A stretch of DNA of 64,000 nucleotides from Paraburkholderia hiiakae (GCF_904848665.1 NZ_CAJHCQ010000005.1:248001-312000), one strand, 5' to 3'; shown: positions 8,369 to 17,307, counted from the stretch's first letter. A program made the numbers and translations. Notes: generated by a model from the letters alone, not told the origin.

Positions 8369-9313
8369 CTAGCGGGCCGGCTTGCCGATCAATTGCCGAT
8401 ACTCATTAGCCGTTGCCGGCTTGCGTCCGAGCAGGGCCGCGATATCGCGCGCCATCGTGAACATTTCGAGGTTGCTCTCGAGGCGCTCGTCGCTGTTCGG
8501 GTACTTCCACGGCGTGTCTTCCGTGCCGACGCGGATATGCAGACCCATCATGGTGGCGAGCGTGGTCATGTAGAGCGTTGCACGGCCCGCCGCGCAGACG
8601 CTGATGACCGACGTCGGATCGATCTGGCGAATCTGGTCGACCATCAGGAACAGGTGCTTCGTCATGTCCTCGGCGTTGCTCACCCACGTGCCCGAGACCA
8701 GCGTGCGGCCGACGTTGAACGGCAGGCCGTACAGGATCAACCAGTTGTACGGCGGCTTCAGAATGCCCGTGTCGATCAGCTTGCGCTTGGCAAGCTCGAT
8801 TTCGCCGGAGCTGTGGACCGCCAGTTCGGGCTTGACGCCGACTTCCTCGAGCGTGGCGATGGCCGGTACCGCGAAGGCTTCCGGATGCCCCGGCGCGCAG
8901 GGCGCGACTTCGGTCAGGCCTTCGCGAGCGGGGCTCATGCACATCTCGAAGGTCGTGCCGTGCAGCACGTTCACGTTCGGCACGAAATCGTTGCCGAAGC
9001 GCTTGCGCAGCGGCTCGATAACCTGCTTGTAGGCTTCGACCGGCAGGATGTCGCGATCGAGGCGGCGGCCCGCCTTGTCGGTCATGAACGAGAAGTCGAT
9101 GTGGACGCCGCAGGCGCCGGCTTCGATCACGCTGGTCGCTTCATCCACGTACGCCTGGAAGGACGTCGTATCTTCGAAGCGACCGGAGACAGCCGCATTG
9201 ATGGCGACTTTTCCAGACACGTCCCACTTGGGCTGCAACTCGGCCCCGGCAATGAATTGGTACTCCTCCATTTCGCGCTTGGCGGCTTCCCAGAGGGGCA
9301 ATTTCTCGATCAT
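8369..9313 (-). CDS. Divergent BKACE (DUF849) beta-keto acid cleavage enzyme-like protein
   Basis: 314 residues of the DUF849/BKACE TIM-barrel family, which condenses a beta-keto acid with acetyl-CoA to give acetoacetate and a new CoA ester. Recognisable parts are 'VAINAAVSGRFED', 'IEAGACGVHIDF', 'AVHSSGEIELAKRKLID' and 'GLHIRVGTEDTPWKYP' (Glu265 of the GxED zinc motif). The usual His-x-His zinc pair is His71-Ile-Asp73 here, a change from the canonical form found in the second BKACE of this window. GAGG lies 6 nt before the chosen ATG; a GTG 15 nt upstream is the alternative. First gene of the promoter B operon. Confidence 0.8.
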   Translation of the reverse strand: MIEKLPLWEAAKREMEEYQFIAGAELQPKWDVSGKVAINAAVSGRFEDTTSFQAYVDEATSVIEAGACGVHIDFSFMTDKAGRRLDRDILPVEAYKQVIEPLRKRFGNDFVPNVNVLHGTTFEMCMSPAREGLTEVAPCAPGHPEAFAVPAIATLEEVGVKPELAVHSSGEIELAKRKLIDTGILKPPYNWLILYGLPFNVGRTLVSGTWVSNAEDMTKHLFLMVDQIRQIDPTSVISVCAAGRATLYMTTLATMMGLHIRVGTEDTPWKYPNSDERLESNLEMFTMARDIAALLGRKPATANEYRQLIGKPAR

Positions 9314-9497
9314 GATGATCCTCGACACAGATAGTGAATTTAGGTCCGCAACGCTTCCGAACCGATGGCAATCAAACTGGAGAGGGCTTGCCGGGGCGCG
9401 CCAGTGACGCCACGGCCTGTGCCCGACCGGGGCGCAGGAGGTGGATGTCTCTCACCAAAAAATCGTTTGCACCAAGATCATACCGTGCAAGATCGAT

Positions 9498-9558
9498 TTA
9501 TATCGAATGATGTTGGGTGGAATGAATTAAGTCAAGAGACCCAGGGAAATTACCTGGG
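9498..9558 (-). promoter_or_regulatory. Promoter B (BKACE-cupin-NTF2-Gfo operon)
   Basis: On the minus strand: CCCAGG-N7-CCTGGG palindrome (9540-9558), TTGACT (9530-9535), 17 nt, CATCAT (9507-9512), then the inverted repeat TCGATATAAATCGA. The start point would be near 9500, giving a leader of about 187 nt. The 13-bp palindrome core (9543-9555) ends 7 nt before the -35, exactly as at promoters A and C. Confidence 0.7.
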
Positions 9559-9702
9559 AAGAGGGTGTGGCGCTGCGTCAGATGACAGCAAACCTGGGGA
9601 AGTGCCCGACGGGGACGCTTTCGGGGACTCGCCGGGAACGGCGGGATGACCTGCGGCAGCGCACTTCCCGTGGCACGCTGAACCGGCACCGTGGCGGCGC
9701 TA

Positions 9703-9764
9703 GGGAGATTCCCCAGGAATCTTGACATCGGTCATTCCGAAACACATCATTCGATATAAATCGA
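9703..9764 (+). promoter_or_regulatory. Promoter C (ABC importer operon)
   Basis: Plus strand: GGGAGATTCCC (9703-9713), TTGACA (9722-9727), 17 nt, CATCAT (9745-9750), then TCGATATAAATCGA. The initial region after the -35 shares a run of more than 15 bases with promoter B in mirrored orientation. The 140 bases between B and C hold a 9-bp inverted repeat GGGAAGTGC/GCACTTCCC but no gene. Transcription would start near 9757, about 170 nt before the binding-protein gene. Confidence 0.7.
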
Positions 9765-9924
9765 TTCCGTATCGCATCATCGCGGTCGAGGTGACGCAAA
9801 CGCAGTCAAATCATAAGAAAGCAGTCGAGCAAGACGTAGGGGCCAGTCCGTTTATTTCGTAGTACAGATTAAGCGTCGAGACATGGCGCTTGAATCCCAT
9901 TTCACCACGACATCGAGGATCACC

Positions 9925-11106
9925 ATGTTCGACCCGCTTCACGCATGGCCGAATGGCACGCGAAACAACGATTCGCACGGCCTCACCCAACATGCCATCG
10001 AGAGGAAAGGAGCCCACGCACCGTCCAGGTTCAGCCGTATGCTCGCCCGGGTCGCGGCGTTGCTCGGTGCGAGCGTCATCGGCACAGCCGCTTATGCGAC
10101 TGGCGACTCGGTGACGAACCATCAGGGCGATATCACGCCGTTGTGCGGCACCAAGCCGATGATCGTGGGGGTGTCGGATGGCTATGGCGGCAATACCTGG
10201 CGCAAGACCGGCCTCGCGGAAGTCAAGGACGAGCTGAGCCACTGCAAGAACGTCAAGCGGATCATCTACAGCAACGCCAACGGGGATCCGCAAAAGGCGA
10301 ACTCCGATATCAACAGCATGGTGGCGCAGGGGATCAATGTGCTGATCTTGCTTCCTGACTTCGGCGCGGTGCAGCTTCCCGCCATGCGTGCGGCCATGAA
10401 GGCGGGCGTTGCGGTGGTGCCGTACTCCGCGCAGATTGCTGGCGTACCCGGACGCGACTACGTCGTGAACGTGGTTGGAGATACGAAGCAGATCGGCGTG
10501 CTGTGGGCCGACTGGCTCGGCGCCAACGTGAAGAAGGGGAATGTGGTGTTTCTGGGAGGGTCGCCGGGCGCTGCGCCCTCGCAGAACTTTCTGGACGGCC
10601 TGAAAGCGGGGCTCAAGCAGTATCCGGATCTCAAGCTGCTGAACGAGCAGTTCGTCGTGACGAACTGGAACCCCGTTGATGCGCAGAAGGCCACGGCCGG
10701 TCTCATCGCGCAGTATCCCAGGATCGATGCCATCGTCACCGACTTCGGCGTGACGGCACTCGCGGCGGCCAAGGCATTCGAGCAGGCACATCTGCCTGTC
10801 CCTGCCATCGCGACCATTGCGAGCGACAACGAGTTGAACTGCCACTACCTGGCGGCCAAAAAGGCCGGTACGCATTTTCCGTATTACACGGTCGATGGCA
10901 CGACGTCGTACGTTCGCTTCGCGGTGCGTCAAGGCGTAGCGGCCTATCAGGGGACGGCGGACAAGGAGTCGCCGTCGATCCTTCCGTTCACGTACGCAGA
11001 TAGCGCCAAGGGCCTCGATCCGAAGTGCGATCCCTCGGCACCGCCCGACGCCGATCTGTCTTCCGCGCTTCCCGCCGACAAGCTCAAGCAAGTCTTTGCA
11101 CAGTAA
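9925..11106 (+). CDS. Periplasmic sugar-type ABC substrate-binding protein (CUT2 family)
   Basis: 393 residues. A secretion signal 'MLARVAALLGASVIGTAAYA' lies about 38 residues inside, so the chosen start gives a long n-region; GAGG 7 nt before the ATG at 9925 supports it, but an in-frame ATG at 9883 and one at the signal itself remain possible. The mature part is a type I periplasmic binding fold: 'IVGVSDGYGGNTWRKTGLAEVKDEL', 'DINSMVAQGINVLIL', 'QIGVLWADWLGANVKKGNVVFLGG' and 'IDAIVTDFGVTALAAAKAF', as in ribose/inositol binding proteins. It delivers a substrate to the importer encoded just downstream. Promoter C links it to the catabolic operon, so the ligand may be the pathway substrate. Confidence 0.88.
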   Translation: MFDPLHAWPNGTRNNDSHGLTQHAIERKGAHAPSRFSRMLARVAALLGASVIGTAAYATGDSVTNHQGDITPLCGTKPMIVGVSDGYGGNTWRKTGLAEVKDELSHCKNVKRIIYSNANGDPQKANSDINSMVAQGINVLILLPDFGAVQLPAMRAAMKAGVAVVPYSAQIAGVPGRDYVVNVVGDTKQIGVLWADWLGANVKKGNVVFLGGSPGAAPSQNFLDGLKAGLKQYPDLKLLNEQFVVTNWNPVDAQKATAGLIAQYPRIDAIVTDFGVTALAAAKAFEQAHLPVPAIATIASDNELNCHYLAAKKAGTHFPYYTVDGTTSYVRFAVRQGVAAYQGTADKESPSILPFTYADSAKGLDPKCDPSAPPDADLSSALPADKLKQVFAQ

Positions 11107-11123
11107 AACGTTCGAGACGAATC

Positions 11124-13601
11124 ATGAATGATCAGAAAACGCTGCTGCAGATCGACGGTGTCACCAAGATTTTTCCGGGCGTCCGCGCGCTCGACAACGT
11201 GACGTTCTCGGTGGTTGAGGGCGAGGTGCACGGTCTTGTCGGCGAGAATGGCGCGGGCAAGTCCACGCTCATGGCAGTCGCGTCAGGCGCGCTCGTTCCG
11301 GAGTACGGGCGTGTCGTGATCGACGGTGTAGAAACGCGAGGCGATACGGAGCAGGCTCGCCGCCTGGGGTTGGCCATCGTCCGGCAAGAACCGGCGCTCA
11401 TGCCCGACTTGAGTGTTGCGGAGAACCTCTATCTTGGCGTGCCGCTCAAGCAGCGTCCGTCGCTGATGCAAGTCGCGCCATGGGCAGAAGGACTCCTGAA
11501 GCAATGGAGCGATGACGTCGCGATCGATGCGAACGAGCGCGTGGTGAGCCTGAATCCGGAGCAAAGGTTCATCGTCGAAATCGTCAAGGCGCTCGCGGCG
11601 AAGCCCAAGGTTCTGGTCCTCGACGAGCCGACCGAACATCTGCTGGCGGAAGATGTCGAGCGGCTGTTCGAACGCATCCGGAAGATCACGGCTTCGGGTT
11701 GTGCGGTCGTGTATATCTCGCATCGGATCCGTGAGGTGCAGAAGATCGCGAATCGGCTGACGGTGCTTCGTGATGGTCAGGGGCAGGGGACCTGGCACGC
11801 CGCGGGCCTGAGCGAACAGGAGATCGTCGAGCTGATCGTCGGTGGGGCGCTTGACCGCGACTTTCCGCCCAAGGGCGACGATGAAGGCGCGAGCGTCATT
11901 CTCGACGTGGCGGGACTACGTGGCGCAGGCTTCAGCGATATTTCGCTTCAGGTCAGCAAGGGTGAGATCGTGGGCCTGGCCGGTATCGACGGCAACGGGC
12001 AGCGGGAGTTCATGCGGGCCCTGGCGGGCCAGGCGCGAAGCCGCGGTCGCGTCACGGTAACCGGGACTCACGCGAGACTTCACAATTCGCAGGCCGCCGC
12101 TGCATCAGGCATTCGGTATCTACCGGGCGACCGTCATCGCGAAGGCATCTTCGGCGAATTATCGGTGCGCGAAAACTTTTCGATCCGCAGTCTGTCTTTC
12201 GATTCGATCAAGGGCTGGGTGAGCCAGCGCAGCGAAGCCAGGCGCACGAAAGACGCCGTCACGCGATTCGCGGTCAAGACGCCATCCATCGACACACCTA
12301 TTCGCAGCCTCTCGGGCGGCAACCAGCAGAAGCTTGTGCTCGCGAGTGTGCTCGCCAGCCAGCCGAAGGTGCTGCTGGTCGACGAGCCGACCCAGGGTGT
12401 GGACATCGGCGCGCGCATGGAAATCTACAAGGTGCTCAGAGAAGCGGCTGCTGCGGGCACTGCCGTAATCGTCGTCTCGTCCGATGCGCATGAAGTGGCG
12501 GGACTCTGCGACCGTGTGCTGATCTTTTCACGCGGACACGTCGTCAAGGAACTCGACGGTAACGCAGTCAGCGAGAACAACATCACGTCTGCAGTGCTGA
12601 CTGTCACCACCGAGCGGGAGAAAGGCTTGTCCCGAACCGCAGGATTCTGGAAGTGGGCTTCGGGAGATCTCGCGCCGATCGTGATGCTCGCGGTGGCCGT
12701 CTGCGCGCTCGGTCTGTATGCGGCGCATGTGAATCCCGCTTACCTCTCTGCACGAAACTTGAGTGGCATGCTGGCGCTCGTGGCCACGCTGGCCATCGTC
12801 GCTTATGGGCAGCAATTGCTCATGCTGGTCGGGGGAATCGATCTTTCCGTGGGGCCGCTTATGGGCCTCGTTGTGGTGATCCAGTCGTTCTTCCTGAACG
12901 ATGGCGCGACATTGGGCCATCAGCTCTCGGGGTGGGCGATCGTGCTGCTCGTGGCCCTGGCAGTCGGGCTGGTGAACTGGATGCTGGTTGGCCCGTTCCG
13001 GCTGCATCCCATGGTGGCGACGCTCGCAACCTATATGGCGCTTCAGGCCGTCTCGTTGCTCCTGCGCCCGGTTCCAGGCGGCCTCATAGCCGATCGCGTC
13101 GTGGACACGATCGGCGCGCAGTTCGGCTTCATGCCCGTCGTTGCGATAGTGGCGTTCGCGATGGCGGTCGTGCTGGAACTCGCGCTGTTCAAGTCGAAGT
13201 TGGGGATCACATTTCGCGGCGTGGGCTCGCGCCTCGAAGCTGCCCGTATGGCCGGTGCACGTCCACAATTGACGTCGCTTGCCGCTTACCTCGGCTGTTC
13301 ATTCCTCGCAGCGGTTGCGGCTGTGCCGATGATGGCGCAAGTCGGCTCCGGCGATGCCAGCGCCGGCATCAACTACACGCTCGGAAGCGTTGCAGCGGTG
13401 GTGATCGGCGGGGCGAGCCTCTTCGGCGGACGCGGTTCCTTCGTCGGCGCACTGCTCGGTGCGCTCCTCATCATTCAGGTGAACGTGGTGACTTCGTTTC
13501 TCGATATCGGCGATTCGTGGCAATCGTACCTTCTGGGCGGAATGATCCTGGCTTCGGTCGCGCTCTATTCCAGAAGCAGAGAAATGGCGGTGGCGAAATG
13601 A
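11124..13601 (+). CDS. CUT2 ABC importer: two-ATPase-domain protein fused to a permease
   Basis: 825 residues, twice what either partner usually has. Residues 1-500 are RbsA-like: Walker A 'GENGAGKST', Walker B 'VLVLDEPTE', second half with degenerate Walker A ('GLAGIDGNGQRE'), signature 'LSGGNQQ' and 'LLVDEPTQGVD'. The first domain's signature reads 'LNPEQR' instead of the usual LSVGQ-type. Residues about 510-825 are an RbsC-like permease with 8-10 hydrophobic segments ('LMLVGGIDLSVGPLMGLVVV', 'VVIGGASLFGGRGSFVGALLG'). Normally these are separate genes. The ATG follows the binding-protein stop by 17 nt with a weak GAGACGA site. The reading frame is continuous through the junction near 12620-12680. 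Confidence 0.88.
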   Translation: MNDQKTLLQIDGVTKIFPGVRALDNVTFSVVEGEVHGLVGENGAGKSTLMAVASGALVPEYGRVVIDGVETRGDTEQARRLGLAIVRQEPALMPDLSVAENLYLGVPLKQRPSLMQVAPWAEGLLKQWSDDVAIDANERVVSLNPEQRFIVEIVKALAAKPKVLVLDEPTEHLLAEDVERLFERIRKITASGCAVVYISHRIREVQKIANRLTVLRDGQGQGTWHAAGLSEQEIVELIVGGALDRDFPPKGDDEGASVILDVAGLRGAGFSDISLQVSKGEIVGLAGIDGNGQREFMRALAGQARSRGRVTVTGTHARLHNSQAAAASGIRYLPGDRHREGIFGELSVRENFSIRSLSFDSIKGWVSQRSEARRTKDAVTRFAVKTPSIDTPIRSLSGGNQQKLVLASVLASQPKVLLVDEPTQGVDIGARMEIYKVLREAAAAGTAVIVVSSDAHEVAGLCDRVLIFSRGHVVKELDGNAVSENNITSAVLTVTTEREKGLSRTAGFWKWASGDLAPIVMLAVAVCALGLYAAHVNPAYLSARNLSGMLALVATLAIVAYGQQLLMLVGGIDLSVGPLMGLVVVIQSFFLNDGATLGHQLSGWAIVLLVALAVGLVNWMLVGPFRLHPMVATLATYMALQAVSLLLRPVPGGLIADRVVDTIGAQFGFMPVVAIVAFAMAVVLELALFKSKLGITFRGVGSRLEAARMAGARPQLTSLAAYLGCSFLAAVAAVPMMAQVGSGDASAGINYTLGSVAAVVIGGASLFGGRGSFVGALLGALLIIQVNVVTSFLDIGDSWQSYLLGGMILASVALYSRSREMAVAK

Positions 13602-14629
13602 GAAAGGCAATGCTCAACCAGGCGGAAATCATGTCGGAATTCCTCGAACCCTCCTCAACGAAATCAAAAGCAAAGCCGGCGCGTTTCCCCTCGATCGACG
13701 AATTCTCCTGGATCTGGGTGGGGTTGATCCTGCTCTTCGCGTGCAGCGCCATCATCGCGCCGGGCACCGTTTCGCGCGGCTCGATCCTGGCCATGCTCCC
13801 GTTCGCTGGCATCCTCGCGATCGTCGCGACGGGGCAGACGCTGGTTATCCAGCAGCGCGGGCTGGATATGTCGGCGATCGGCATGGTTTCGCTCGCGGGC
13901 ATCGTCATGGCCAGAACCGGATTCGCGTTCGACTCCATTGTGCTCGCTGTCGTTATCAGCGTTTGCGTTGGCGGGATCATCGGTATCGTCAACGGCGCAT
14001 TGGTCTCCCGGGTCGCGATTACGCCGCTGGTCGCTACGCTTGCCGTCAACGCGTTGTTGATTGGTTTCGCCCGCTCGTTGACGGGCAACGTTCCGGTCGA
14101 TGTTCCGACCGTCATGCAAACCATCTCGCATGCACAGTTTCTCGGCCTGCCTGTCAATGTCTGGTTCGCGCTGGCTTTCGTCGCGAGTGCCTGGCTAATC
14201 ACCCGCAAGACGGTGGTCGGGCGCAGGTTCATTGCCGTGGGCGTCAATCCGCGCGCGGCGCAAGCCGCGGGTGTCAACGTGCTGAAGTACAAAATTGGCG
14301 CGTACTTCGCATCGGCCGTGTGCTTTTCGGCAGCGGGGATGCTGCTCGCCGGATTTATCGGCAGTGCGTCGCAAACGTCGGGTAACGACTATCTGCTGCC
14401 CGCAATCGCTGCGGTGGTGGTGGGCGGCACGCCATTCACCGGTGGCCGGGGTAGCGTCATTGCGAGCGCCGTGGCCGCGCTATTCATGGCGCAGCTCGGG
14501 CAGCTCGTGCTGGCGCTGGGCGCGGGCGCCGCCGTTCAGCTACTCGTTCAGGCATGCGCAATCTTGCTGGCGACGACGGTGCGCCATCTTCCGGAATTAC
14601 TAAGAAAACTTCGCAAAGAGCGGAGGTAG
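13598..14629 (+). CDS. Second CUT2 ABC permease
   Basis: 343 residues of the RbsC-like permease family with about 8-10 membrane helices after a 45-residue hydrophilic N-terminus. Family landmarks are 'GQTLVIQQRGLDMSAIGMVSLAGI' and 'AAVVVGGTPFTGGRGSV'. The start ATG overlaps the TGA of the fusion gene (ATGA, 13598-13601). The transporter would therefore be a heterodimer of the fused and the free permease around one two-domain ATPase polypeptide. That gives one ATPase chain per two permease domains only if a single fusion chain is used; stoichiometry is open. Part of the importer operon. Confidence 0.88.
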   Translation: MRKAMLNQAEIMSEFLEPSSTKSKAKPARFPSIDEFSWIWVGLILLFACSAIIAPGTVSRGSILAMLPFAGILAIVATGQTLVIQQRGLDMSAIGMVSLAGIVMARTGFAFDSIVLAVVISVCVGGIIGIVNGALVSRVAITPLVATLAVNALLIGFARSLTGNVPVDVPTVMQTISHAQFLGLPVNVWFALAFVASAWLITRKTVVGRRFIAVGVNPRAAQAAGVNVLKYKIGAYFASAVCFSAAGMLLAGFIGSASQTSGNDYLLPAIAAVVVGGTPFTGGRGSVIASAVAALFMAQLGQLVLALGAGAAVQLLVQACAILLATTVRHLPELLRKLRKERR

Positions 14630-14747
14630 GCGCTTCGCAGAAGTTTCTGCGCGTGAGCCGTCGGCAGGACCGCGGCGCCCGTAGGGAAAGGTTCGACAGA
14701 GGCCTCCGGATGATTGGTGGAGACAATTTTTTGCTGAGGAATGCAAA

Positions 14748-15815
14748 ATGAAAAAACTGGCAATGTTTGCGGCTTTGACGACCATCGGAATCTGCAACGC
14801 CTATGCGCAAAGCTCGGTGACGCTGTATGGGCGCATAGCGGCAGGCTTCGACTACGTGACAAATGTGGCGACCCCGGATGGCTCAAAGAACAATTTCCGG
14901 TTTGGCAGCAACCAGTACGGCTACAGCTGGTTTGGCCTGAAAGGCGATGAAGACCTCGGCGGAGGTCTGCACGCGGTGTTCAAGCTTGAAAGCCTCTTTA
15001 CTTCCGGAACGGGCGAAACACCGCCGGACACCATCTTTACGCGGGACGCGTACGTAGGCCTTGCCAGCGACCGCTTTGGCAGTATCTGGTTTGGCCGCGC
15101 CATGAGCCTGACTGACGAGACTGGCTGGTACATCGATCCGCTGGGGGAACAGGTAGGAATCGGCGTCGGCAACTTCGCGTACGGACGCGCCTGGGGGCCG
15201 CGGCCGAACGTAGTGACCTACAATTCGCCGCAATGGGCGGGATTTTCCTTCCGCGTGCAGAATGGATTTGGTGGCGTGGCAGGTAACTTCCAGTCTGGCC
15301 GCCAGTTCAGCGTGAGCGCGCAGTACACGCACGCTAGCTTCGCTGCTTACGGTGTATACGAAGAAATCCGCGACGCCAACGGGCAATTCTCCGACCTGTA
15401 TGCGGCTTCGCGAGAGTACATGATCGGGGGCACCTATACGCTCGGGTCGCTGAAATTCTTTACCGGCTTTCAGCAACTGGTGTCGTCCGGGCAGGACACG
15501 GTCGCGACCACATTTAATCCGTTTGCTGCAACGCGGAGCCAGCAGGAGTGGATCGGCGCTTCGTATCAGGCTACTCCCGCTCTCTCTTTTCAGGGCGGCT
15601 GGTATCACGGTAACGTGAATCATGGCGGCGGAACCGGCAATCTCGCTGCCCTCGGCACCACCTACAACCTCTCCGCACGGACGTTCCTCTACCTGACCAT
15701 CGGCGCCATGTTCAACGGCAAGCAGTCCTCATTTCCGGTGGAAGCGACCGATTCGCTGCCGCTGCCGGGCCACAATCAGCAAGGTGGCTACTTCGGTATC
15801 ATGCACTTCTTCTGA
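14748..15815 (+). CDS. OmpC-type outer-membrane porin
   Basis: 355 residues. Signal peptide 'MKKLAMFAALTTIGICNAYA' followed by 'QSSVTLYGRIAAGFDY', the usual start of Burkholderiales porins. A loop-3-like 'LFTSGTGETPPDTIFTRDAYVGL' and the C-terminal Phe needed for barrel insertion ('IMHFF') are present. It would form a 16-stranded trimeric pore. It lies 118 nt after the permease gene on the same strand, with a small CGCAGAA/TTCTGCG repeat at 14636-14653 in the gap, so it may be co-transcribed with the importer and provide outer-membrane entry for the same substrate. Confidence 0.92.
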   Translation: MKKLAMFAALTTIGICNAYAQSSVTLYGRIAAGFDYVTNVATPDGSKNNFRFGSNQYGYSWFGLKGDEDLGGGLHAVFKLESLFTSGTGETPPDTIFTRDAYVGLASDRFGSIWFGRAMSLTDETGWYIDPLGEQVGIGVGNFAYGRAWGPRPNVVTYNSPQWAGFSFRVQNGFGGVAGNFQSGRQFSVSAQYTHASFAAYGVYEEIRDANGQFSDLYAASREYMIGGTYTLGSLKFFTGFQQLVSSGQDTVATTFNPFAATRSQQEWIGASYQATPALSFQGGWYHGNVNHGGGTGNLAALGTTYNLSARTFLYLTIGAMFNGKQSSFPVEATDSLPLPGHNQQGGYFGIMHFF

Positions 15816-15922
15816 TGACGCATCGGGCCGTCGGCGCAGCTTGTCTCGCGGCGGCCGCTCGCACGACTTGTTCACGCTGTGCGTGCTCACCAGCCGGTGT
15901 CCGACTGGCGTTTATCCGAGGG

Positions 15923-16759
15923 TCAAGGCGCAGTGCTATCCCAGACCGGGGTGAGCCCAGGAGGATTGACGATGCGGCTGCCGCTTGCCGCCAATGCGTG
16001 GATTGCCGCCATCTCCGCATCGTCGAGCGCGAAGTCGAAGATCGCGAGATTTTCCGCGAGGCGTTCTATCCGGGTGGTTCTGGAAAGGGCAACTGTGCTG
16101 GGCTGCTGAACGAGCCATCGAAGAACGATCTGCGCAATCGTCTTGCGGTGGCGACCTGCGATTGCTTTCAACACATCGTCGCTGAATACACGTCCGATCG
16201 CCATCGCACAGTAGGCCGTGACGGCAAGGCCCGCCTGTCGCGTGCTGTCGATCAGCACGGACTGGTTGAGGTACGGATGATATTCGAACTGATTCGTCAC
16301 GAGAGGCGCGGCAGAAAGGCGAATGGCTTCCGTCATCATGGCACGGTTGAAATTGCTGACGCCGATATGCCGAACCTTGCCTGCCCGTGCGACGGTATTC
16401 AGGCCTGCGATTTGTTCGGCAAGCGGAATATCCGATCCCGGCCAGTGCAGTAGCAGGAGATCAATGTAGTCTGTCCGAAGCTTGCGGAGGCTCTCATTGA
16501 CGGACGCTTCGAAATGTCCCTCTGCGTAATTGCTGACCCAAACCTTGGTGGTGAGAAAGAATTCACTTCGTGGGCGATTTGACGCGGCAACGCAGTCGCC
16601 GATGGCCGCCTCATTACCGTAGATCTGGGCGGTGTCGAAATGCCGGAAGCCGGCGTCAATGGCCGCCGGTGCCAGTCGACGGACTTCGGCTTCGCTCAGA
16701 CCATAGGTGCCAAAGCCGATGGCCGGTATGGCTGCGTCGCCAGCATGAACGTCACGCAT
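15923..16759 (-). CDS. Aldo/keto reductase (2,5-diketogluconate reductase-like)
   Basis: 278 residues. The AKR catalytic tetrad is visible as Asp and Tyr in 'FRHFDTAQIYGNEAAIG', Lys in 'FFLTTKVWVSNY' and His in 'DLLLLHWPG'; 'GVSNFNRAMM' and 'NQFEYHPYLNQ' are further family marks. It reduces aldehydes or ketones with NADPH in the cytoplasm. The start is the ATG at 16757-16759; a TTG at 16807 overlapping the doxX stop could add 16 residues by coupling. Third gene of a minus-strand pirin-doxX-AKR operon. Confidence 0.88.
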   Translation of the reverse strand: MRDVHAGDAAIPAIGFGTYGLSEAEVRRLAPAAIDAGFRHFDTAQIYGNEAAIGDCVAASNRPRSEFFLTTKVWVSNYAEGHFEASVNESLRKLRTDYIDLLLLHWPGSDIPLAEQIAGLNTVARAGKVRHIGVSNFNRAMMTEAIRLSAAPLVTNQFEYHPYLNQSVLIDSTRQAGLAVTAYCAMAIGRVFSDDVLKAIAGRHRKTIAQIVLRWLVQQPSTVALSRTTRIERLAENLAIFDFALDDAEMAAIHALAASGSRIVNPPGLTPVWDSTAP

Positions 16760-16803
16760 AAGGGGGTTCCGGAAGAGAAGAGGGGGAAATGGGTTGCGGG
16801 CAA

Positions 16804-17259
16804 TCAACTATCGGACGGCGTGATTTGAGCGTAATTCGACGTAATTTCGACGTGTCCGTCGCCAATGAGTCGATCGATACTGAACAGGCCGGCACCGTAA
16901 ATCGAAAGGGCAAGTAGTCCACCTGCCATGGCTAGATTCGTTAGAAATTGGATCAGCTGGTTCTGGTCTGCGAACGCATGGTGAAAGATGGCGGCCGTCG
17001 AAACGCAGTATGCCGCCAGGATCCACGCAGCGACGCGGGTTCGGTAGCCGAAAACGAGCAACGCTGCGCACGCCAGTTCCAGCAACATCGAGCCGATACA
17101 CCATAGCAGCGGTGCGGGCAGGCGGAACGTCCTGACGTACTCGATGGTCGCCAGTGGCCAGAACAGCTTGTTGACGCCGCTAGCAACGAAGAGGGAAGCA
17201 AACAGGAACCGTCCGGCCAGGGCGAGCAGATCGTTACCTGTGGAGTTCGCGATGGCCAT
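16804..17259 (-). CDS. DoxX-family membrane protein
   Basis: 151 residues with four hydrophobic helices and the DoxX marks 'LAGRFLFASLFVASGVNKL' at the start and 'IFHHAFADQNQLIQFLTNLAMAGGLL' near the end. DoxX proteins sit in the inner membrane and are often linked to redox or quinone-related stress; exact chemistry is not settled. It lies between pirin (48 nt gap) and the aldo/keto reductase. A paralogue with the same 'HHxFADQNQ' motif is found at 27388-27810. Confidence 0.85.
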   Translation of the reverse strand: MAIANSTGNDLLALAGRFLFASLFVASGVNKLFWPLATIEYVRTFRLPAPLLWCIGSMLLELACAALLVFGYRTRVAAWILAAYCVSTAAIFHHAFADQNQLIQFLTNLAMAGGLLALSIYGAGLFSIDRLIGDGHVEITSNYAQITPSDS

Positions 17260-17307
17260 GTGCCTGTCCTCGATGTGTTGACGCTTGACGGAGGGGCTGG
17301 TGAGCGC

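Noticed and set aside
9498..9764. Terminal inverted repeats of a mobile element
   Set aside because: The mirrored copies are two divergent promoters; there is no transposase between them and a third copy stands alone at 4450.
9811..11091. Long minus-strand frame opposite the binding-protein gene
   Set aside because: Rich in Arg, His and Asp with no motif; the plus strand encodes a recognisable periplasmic binding protein.
12653..13597. Upstream extension of the second permease frame inside the fusion gene
   Set aside because: It reads the fused permease region in the wrong frame; the true start is the ATG overlapping the fusion gene's stop.
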